DNA from: Clostridium sp. TW13
Lineage (GTDB): Bacteria > Bacillota > Clostridia > Clostridiales > Clostridiaceae
DNA: 64,000 nt
Direction: 5' to 3'
Assembly (NCBI RefSeq): GCF_024345225.1
Contig: NZ_BROD01000001.1
Span: forward strand, 4,092,001-4,156,000
Part shown: positions 60,166 through 64,000 of the stretch, one piece after another
How the letters are laid out: each line of letters opens with the position of its first letter
Numbering within the stretch: position 1 is the first letter of the stretch
Notes under the pieces: model-generated
Database searches by the model: none
The model's input: only the letters and a program-made list of their open reading frames with translations
Told to the model about the DNA's origin: nothing
Position numbers and translations under genes: made by a program

Positions 60166-60211
60166 AAATAAGCAAGTAATTCAACAATATAAATGAATTA
60201 CTTGCTTATTT
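60166..60211 (-). terminator. Rho-independent terminator overlapping the surface-protein stop
   Basis: A perfect 18-bp stem, 60166-60183 with 60194-60211 (core AAGCAAGTAATTCA/TGAATTACTTGCTT), contains the TAA of the leftward surface-protein gene in its arm. Confidence 0.85.
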
Positions 60212-63200
60212 TTTATGTTTAAATCTTTTTATAATTATACTCGCAACTAATGAAGAAGTAAATAAAGTGAGTACTATTATTATAAGTTTCTTAGAATAAC
60301 CCAAGGTAGTATTTTTAATAACATCTTTAGTAGAATTTTTTTTCTCTAAATCTTTTTTATCAGATATTTTAGAGTTTTCTTTTACTATATCTAAAGTGTT
60401 TTCTGATTTTCCTAAGTTAGAAGTAATATTATCTGAGTGTTTTTTTAATGTATAGTATGTTCTCTTTGTTGGAATTGGTTGTTTTGTGGTTATATTTGGT
60501 TTAATAGTTGGCAATGGATTTGACTTACTTGGAACTATAGCAGGAGTTGGCTTAGGCTTAGGAGTTGGTACTAAAGTAGTAGCAGTAATAATGCTGCTCC
60601 AAGTGCCTCCAATAGCTCTAATTCTGTACTTGTAAGTTGTGTTGCTATCCAAGCCAGTGTGAGAATAGTGAGTATCAGTACCAACGTTAAGAATTACTCC
60701 ATTAACCTCAATCTCATACCCAGTAGTGTTAGCAACTGAGTTCCAGCTCACCTTAATACTATTAACTGTAGCAATAGCAGTTATATTAGTAGGAGCAGGA
60801 ATTACAACTGGATCTGGAGGAGGAGGAGGTGGCAAGGTAGTAGCAGTAATAATGCTGCTCCAAGTACCGCCAATAGCTCTAACTCTGTACTTGTAAGTTG
60901 TGTTGCTATCCAAGCCAGTGTGAGAATAGTGAGTATCAGTACCAACGTTAAGAATTACTCCATTAACCTCAATCTCATACCCAGTAGCGTTAATAACTGA
61001 GTTCCAGCTCACCTTAATACTATTAACTGTAGCAATAGCAGTTATATTAGTAGGAGCAGGAATTACAACTGGATCTGGAGGAGGAGGTGGTGGCAAGGTA
61101 GTAGCAGTAATAATGCTGCTCCAAGTACCGCCAATAGCTCTAACTCTGTACTTGTAAGTTGTGTTGCTATCCAAGCCAGTGTGAGAATAGTGAGTATCAG
61201 TACCAACGTTAAGAATTACTCCATTAACCTCAATCTCATACCCAGTAGCGTTAATAACTGAGTTCCAGCTCACCTTAATACTATTAACTGTAGCAATAGC
61301 AACTATATTAGTAGGAGCAGGAATTACAACTGGGTCTGGAGGAGGTGGTGGTGACAAGGTAGTCCCTGAAATATCGTTACTCCAAATACCACCAACAGCG
61401 CAAACCTTATAAGTATGATTAGTATTGCTGTCTAAACCTGTATGAGTATAAGATGTGTTGTTTCCTATGTCAACAGGTGTACCGTTATCAATCTGAATTT
61501 TATAGCTTGTAGCTCCAGGCACAGAATCCCAACTTACTTTAATGCTATCAATTGTAGGTTCAGTATTTATATTTGTGGGAGCAAGTAATAGGGTATTGGC
61601 GGTAAAAACACTGCTCCAAGTGCCATCAACGGCCCTCACTCTGTACTTGTAAGCTGTGTTGCTATCTAAACCAGTGTGAGAATAGTGAGTATCAGTACCA
61701 ACGTTAAGAATTACTCCATTAATTTCAATCTCATACTGAGTAGCATTTGTTACTGGATTCCAACTCAAATAAATATTACTAACATCGGAAATGGTGTTTA
61801 TATTAGTAGGAGCGAATAAAAGTGTAGTAGATGGAATGTCATTACTCCAAATACCACCAACAGCGCAAACCTTATAAGTATGATTAGTATTGCTGTCTAA
61901 ACCTGTATGAGTATAAGATGTGTTGTTTCCTATGTCAACAGGTGTACCGTTATCAATCTGAATTTTATAGCTTGTAGCTCCAGGCACAGAATCCCAACTT
62001 ACTTTAATGGTATTGGTTGTAGGTTCAGTATTTATATTTGTTGGAGCAAGTAATAGGGTATTGGCGGTAAAAACACTGCTCCAAGTGCCATCAACGGCCC
62101 TCACTCTGTACTTGTAAGCTGTGTTGCTATCCAAGCCAGTGTGAGAATAGTGAGTATCAGTACCAACGTTAAGAATTACTCCATTAATTTCAATCTCATA
62201 CTGAGTAGCATTTGTTACTGGATTCCAACTCAAATAAATATTACTAACATCGGAAATGGTGTTTATATTAGTAGGAGCGAATAAAAGTGTAGTAGATGGA
62301 ATGTCATTACTCCAAATACCACCAACAGCGCAAACCTTATAAGTATGATTAGTATTGCTGTCTAAACCTGTATGAGTATAAGATGTGTTGTTTCCTATGT
62401 CAACAGGTGTACCGTTATCAATCTGAATTTTATAGCTTGTAGCTCCAGGTACAGAATCCCAGCTTATTTTAATACTATCAGTTGTAGGTTCAGTATTTAT
62501 ATTTGTTGGAGCACTCATTAAAGTTGTAGCTGTTGTAGTGTTGCTCCATGGACCAACCTTATCATTTAGTTTTGCTCTGATTTTGAATGTGTAGTCTGTA
62601 TTACTAGTTAATCCTTTTGCATCATAAGCTAAGTCAGTTCCAACATTGATAGGTATATCATTATTAACTTGAATTTCATAACTTGTAGCGTTAGTTACAG
62701 AATCCCAAGCCACAGTAATATTATCTACATCGGAAGCTGTTCTTATATTTTCAGGTTCTAGTAGTATTAGGTTATCAGATATAGTAGTATAGTCTGGACT
62801 GTTTATATTACCTGCTATTGGATTAGAAAAATAACCGATTATAGTATTATGAGTTATGACGTTATTTTGATTTAAGTTATTACTTGGTATTTTAATTCCA
62901 TTAAGGCAAGCATTATTGTTGTTGGTTATTTCATTGGAATCAATAATTGAACCAGATGCCAAATAATCTAGAAATATTCCTGAATTTAAGTTTGAATTCC
63001 AACCCCATATATTACGACCATTAGTTGCAGTAGCTAATCCAACGTCTGCAATTTTATTATTCAAAATCTTTAAATTGGTGGAATAAAGCAAGTATATTCC
63101 ATCAAAGTCTACTTGGCTTATAGTGTTGCTATCTATAGAATCGTCTGGATTATTGGAATCATCTTCCAAGTTAGATATTTCTATACCGAAATATCTTGAA

Positions 63201-64000
63201 TTAGTAATAGTATTATGACTGATTTTGAATCCATGAGCTCTATAGCTCGATGGAGTAGCTCCTTGATCATTTCTTACTACACAAATTCCAGATGCCAAAG
63301 TATTATCTATAGTATTATACATAATAGTATTATCGTAAGCAGGAACTGTACATCTAATTCCATTTGTATCTGAATTACTAATAGAGTTGTAGCTTACGTC
63401 AGAATTTCTACATAGATAAAATGCAATTCTATTACCAGTTATAATATTATTTGTTATACTTCCGTTTATTTGTTTTAAAAATACTAATCCATCTTTTTCA
63501 GAAGAGTTTAAATTAGAATGTATAATGTTATTTTGTATTACATTATGATCACTTAAATTTTTATTTTCAACAGCATCAAGATCAGTCACACCAATTCTTC
63601 CCCAAAATGTTACCGCTGAATTATTGCAAGAGCCATATATTATACAATCCTGAAGAGTAACATAATCTGCATCTCTAGAAGTAAAAGCTGCAGCACCATT
63701 TTTGTTATTTATAGTTAAGTTTGAAACCTCTACATTACTTCCTGTTACTTCTATATTATTATTCCCAGAGTTTAATTGTATAATTTGTGTGTGTTCTTTA
63801 GATTCCCCATAAATAATTACATTTGGACTGGTGATTCTTATACTGCTATTAAGGTAATAGTCGCCATTTTTTATATAAAATTTTGTTTCTCCTTCTGCCA
63901 TTTTTTGATTAATAATATCGTCCAAAGGAGTAGTGGCTGTATCAGCAGGACTGATAACATACCATGATGAATCAATAGTGTAGCTTGATAAAAGATTTAT
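60206..64000 (-). CDS. Beta-helix / nine-FN3 surface protein, 5' end outside window
   Basis: The frame is open to base 64000 and 25 more residues precede TTG 63925, so the N-terminus is beyond the window. Visible parts in order: a right-handed beta-helix (NosD/PbH1 type) over about 430 residues with repeated SNEITNNN and YNTIDNT-like turns; nine fibronectin type III domains (WDS/WNP...TATTL), the last three joined by PPPPPDPVVIPAPTN linkers; a Lys/Pro-rich stalk; and a C-terminal transmembrane helix with a KRFKHKK tail. It is thus anchored by a helix rather than sortase. It probably binds or cleaves polysaccharide. The FN3 DNA is highly repetitive. Confidence 0.85.
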   Translation of the reverse strand: MNLLSSYTIDSSWYVISPADTATTPLDDIINQKMAEGETKFYIKNGDYYLNSSIRITSPNVIIYGESKEHTQIIQLNSGNNNIEVTGSNVEVSNLTINNKNGAAAFTSRDADYVTLQDCIIYGSCNNSAVTFWGRIGVTDLDAVENKNLSDHNVIQNNIIHSNLNSSEKDGLVFLKQINGSITNNIITGNRIAFYLCRNSDVSYNSISNSDTNGIRCTVPAYDNTIMYNTIDNTLASGICVVRNDQGATPSSYRAHGFKISHNTITNSRYFGIEISNLEDDSNNPDDSIDSNTISQVDFDGIYLLYSTNLKILNNKIADVGLATATNGRNIWGWNSNLNSGIFLDYLASGSIIDSNEITNNNNACLNGIKIPSNNLNQNNVITHNTIIGYFSNPIAGNINSPDYTTISDNLILLEPENIRTASDVDNITVAWDSVTNATSYEIQVNNDIPINVGTDLAYDAKGLTSNTDYTFKIRAKLNDKVGPWSNTTTATTLMSAPTNINTEPTTDSIKISWDSVPGATSYKIQIDNGTPVDIGNNTSYTHTGLDSNTNHTYKVCAVGGIWSNDIPSTTLLFAPTNINTISDVSNIYLSWNPVTNATQYEIEINGVILNVGTDTHYSHTGLDSNTAYKYRVRAVDGTWSSVFTANTLLLAPTNINTEPTTNTIKVSWDSVPGATSYKIQIDNGTPVDIGNNTSYTHTGLDSNTNHTYKVCAVGGIWSNDIPSTTLLFAPTNINTISDVSNIYLSWNPVTNATQYEIEINGVILNVGTDTHYSHTGLDSNTAYKYRVRAVDGTWSSVFTANTLLLAPTNINTEPTIDSIKVSWDSVPGATSYKIQIDNGTPVDIGNNTSYTHTGLDSNTNHTYKVCAVGGIWSNDISGTTLSPPPPPDPVVIPAPTNIVAIATVNSIKVSWNSVINATGYEIEVNGVILNVGTDTHYSHTGLDSNTTYKYRVRAIGGTWSSIITATTLPPPPPPDPVVIPAPTNITAIATVNSIKVSWNSVINATGYEIEVNGVILNVGTDTHYSHTGLDSNTTYKYRVRAIGGTWSSIITATTLPPPPPPDPVVIPAPTNITAIATVNSIKVSWNSVANTTGYEIEVNGVILNVGTDTHYSHTGLDSNTTYKYRIRAIGGTWSSIITATTLVPTPKPKPTPAIVPSKSNPLPTIKPNITTKQPIPTKRTYYTLKKHSDNITSNLGKSENTLDIVKENSKISDKKDLEKKNSTKDVIKNTTLGYSKKLIIIVLTLFTSSLVASIIIKRFKHKK
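60572..61354 (-). repeat. Tandem 261-bp FN3 repeats (three copies)
   Basis: The marker ATGCTGCTCC begins at 60591, 60852 and 61113, giving a 261-bp (87-codon) period. Each unit codes one FN3 domain plus its proline linker and is almost identical at DNA level, so it was duplicated or homogenised recently. Confidence 0.85.
61355..62510 (-). repeat. 465-bp two-domain FN3 repeat
   Basis: ATACCACCAACAGCG starts at 61386, 61851 and 62316, an exact 465-bp (155-codon) period covering an A-type plus a B-type FN3 domain. Two full units plus a third B-type domain are present. Confidence 0.85.

Overview
The window is a 64-kb piece of a low-GC, AT-rich Firmicutes chromosome, most likely a Clostridium (cluster I). 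The evidence is a Gram-positive-type PolC, strong AGGAGG ribosome binding sites, frequent TTG/GTG starts, clostridial families (CD3324/Mor-like regulators, FusB-like protein, WYL, PadR and HxlR regulators) and many Rho-independent hairpins. I see no rRNA, tRNA, CRISPR array, intact prophage or complete insertion sequence. It reads as an accessory-rich chromosomal region of single genes and 2-3 gene operons. Both ends are cut inside genes: an ABC-2 permease at the left and a large surface protein at the right.

Layout. 0-2.6 kb: two ABC-2 permeases, then rlmH, whose Shine-Dalgarno sequence lies in a perfect hairpin. 2.9-18 kb: stress, detoxification and regulatory genes, including three AraC-type regulators fused to effector domains (GyrI-like, two methyltransferases), a broken alkyltransferase-like gene, free methyltransferases, a SUFU-domain protein, a TetR/flavodoxin/PEBP group, WYL regulators, a nucleotidyltransferase and cytidine deaminase. 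18-27 kb: FusB-type EF-G-binding protein, Gfo/Idh/MocA oxidoreductase, hydrolase, a RAYT-type transposase, and an OYE flavoenzyme divergent from a Cys-containing HxlR regulator. 27.5-31.9 kb: polC. 32-46 kb: lactonase-like MBL protein, metallopeptidase lipoprotein, pentapeptide protein, a PadR operon with two clear operators, a family I.5-like lipase, a DUF1062/S4-like protein, a DUF1905-papain-like fusion, and an AraC-aminoglycoside-phosphotransferase fusion. 46-52 kb: a RiPP cluster (radical SAM/SPASM maturase, 64-aa precursor with two CxCxC clusters, ABC exporter) beside a CHAP lysin and the decayed remains of a lantibiotic-type ABC/histidine kinase locus. 52-54 kb: a MarR regulon (hemerythrin, DUF4386-like membrane protein, MarR) marked by three copies of one palindrome. 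54-64 kb: XRE-DUF5680, histidine kinase, tandem-HNH protein, zinc ribbon, two tandem membrane paralogues and a beta-helix/nine-FN3 surface protein.

The most striking pattern is dispersed. Five paralogous small Mor/CD3324-like regulators (at 4.7, 19.1, 22.0, 42.9 and 58.9 kb), plus a DUF1062 protein at 41.2 kb, each sit behind the same leader design: a short peptide ORF with its own ribosome binding site; a sequence at its 3' end that can pair either with a proximal or with a distal complement; and a final hairpin that hides the Shine-Dalgarno of the main gene. The sequences differ but the pairings are conserved, which is covariation within one genome. I interpret this as a family of ribosome-sensing attenuators, possibly responding to translation stress or ribosome-targeting drugs. 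The FusB-like gene, the S4-like domain of the DUF1062 protein and the AraC-APH fusion fit that reading but do not prove it.
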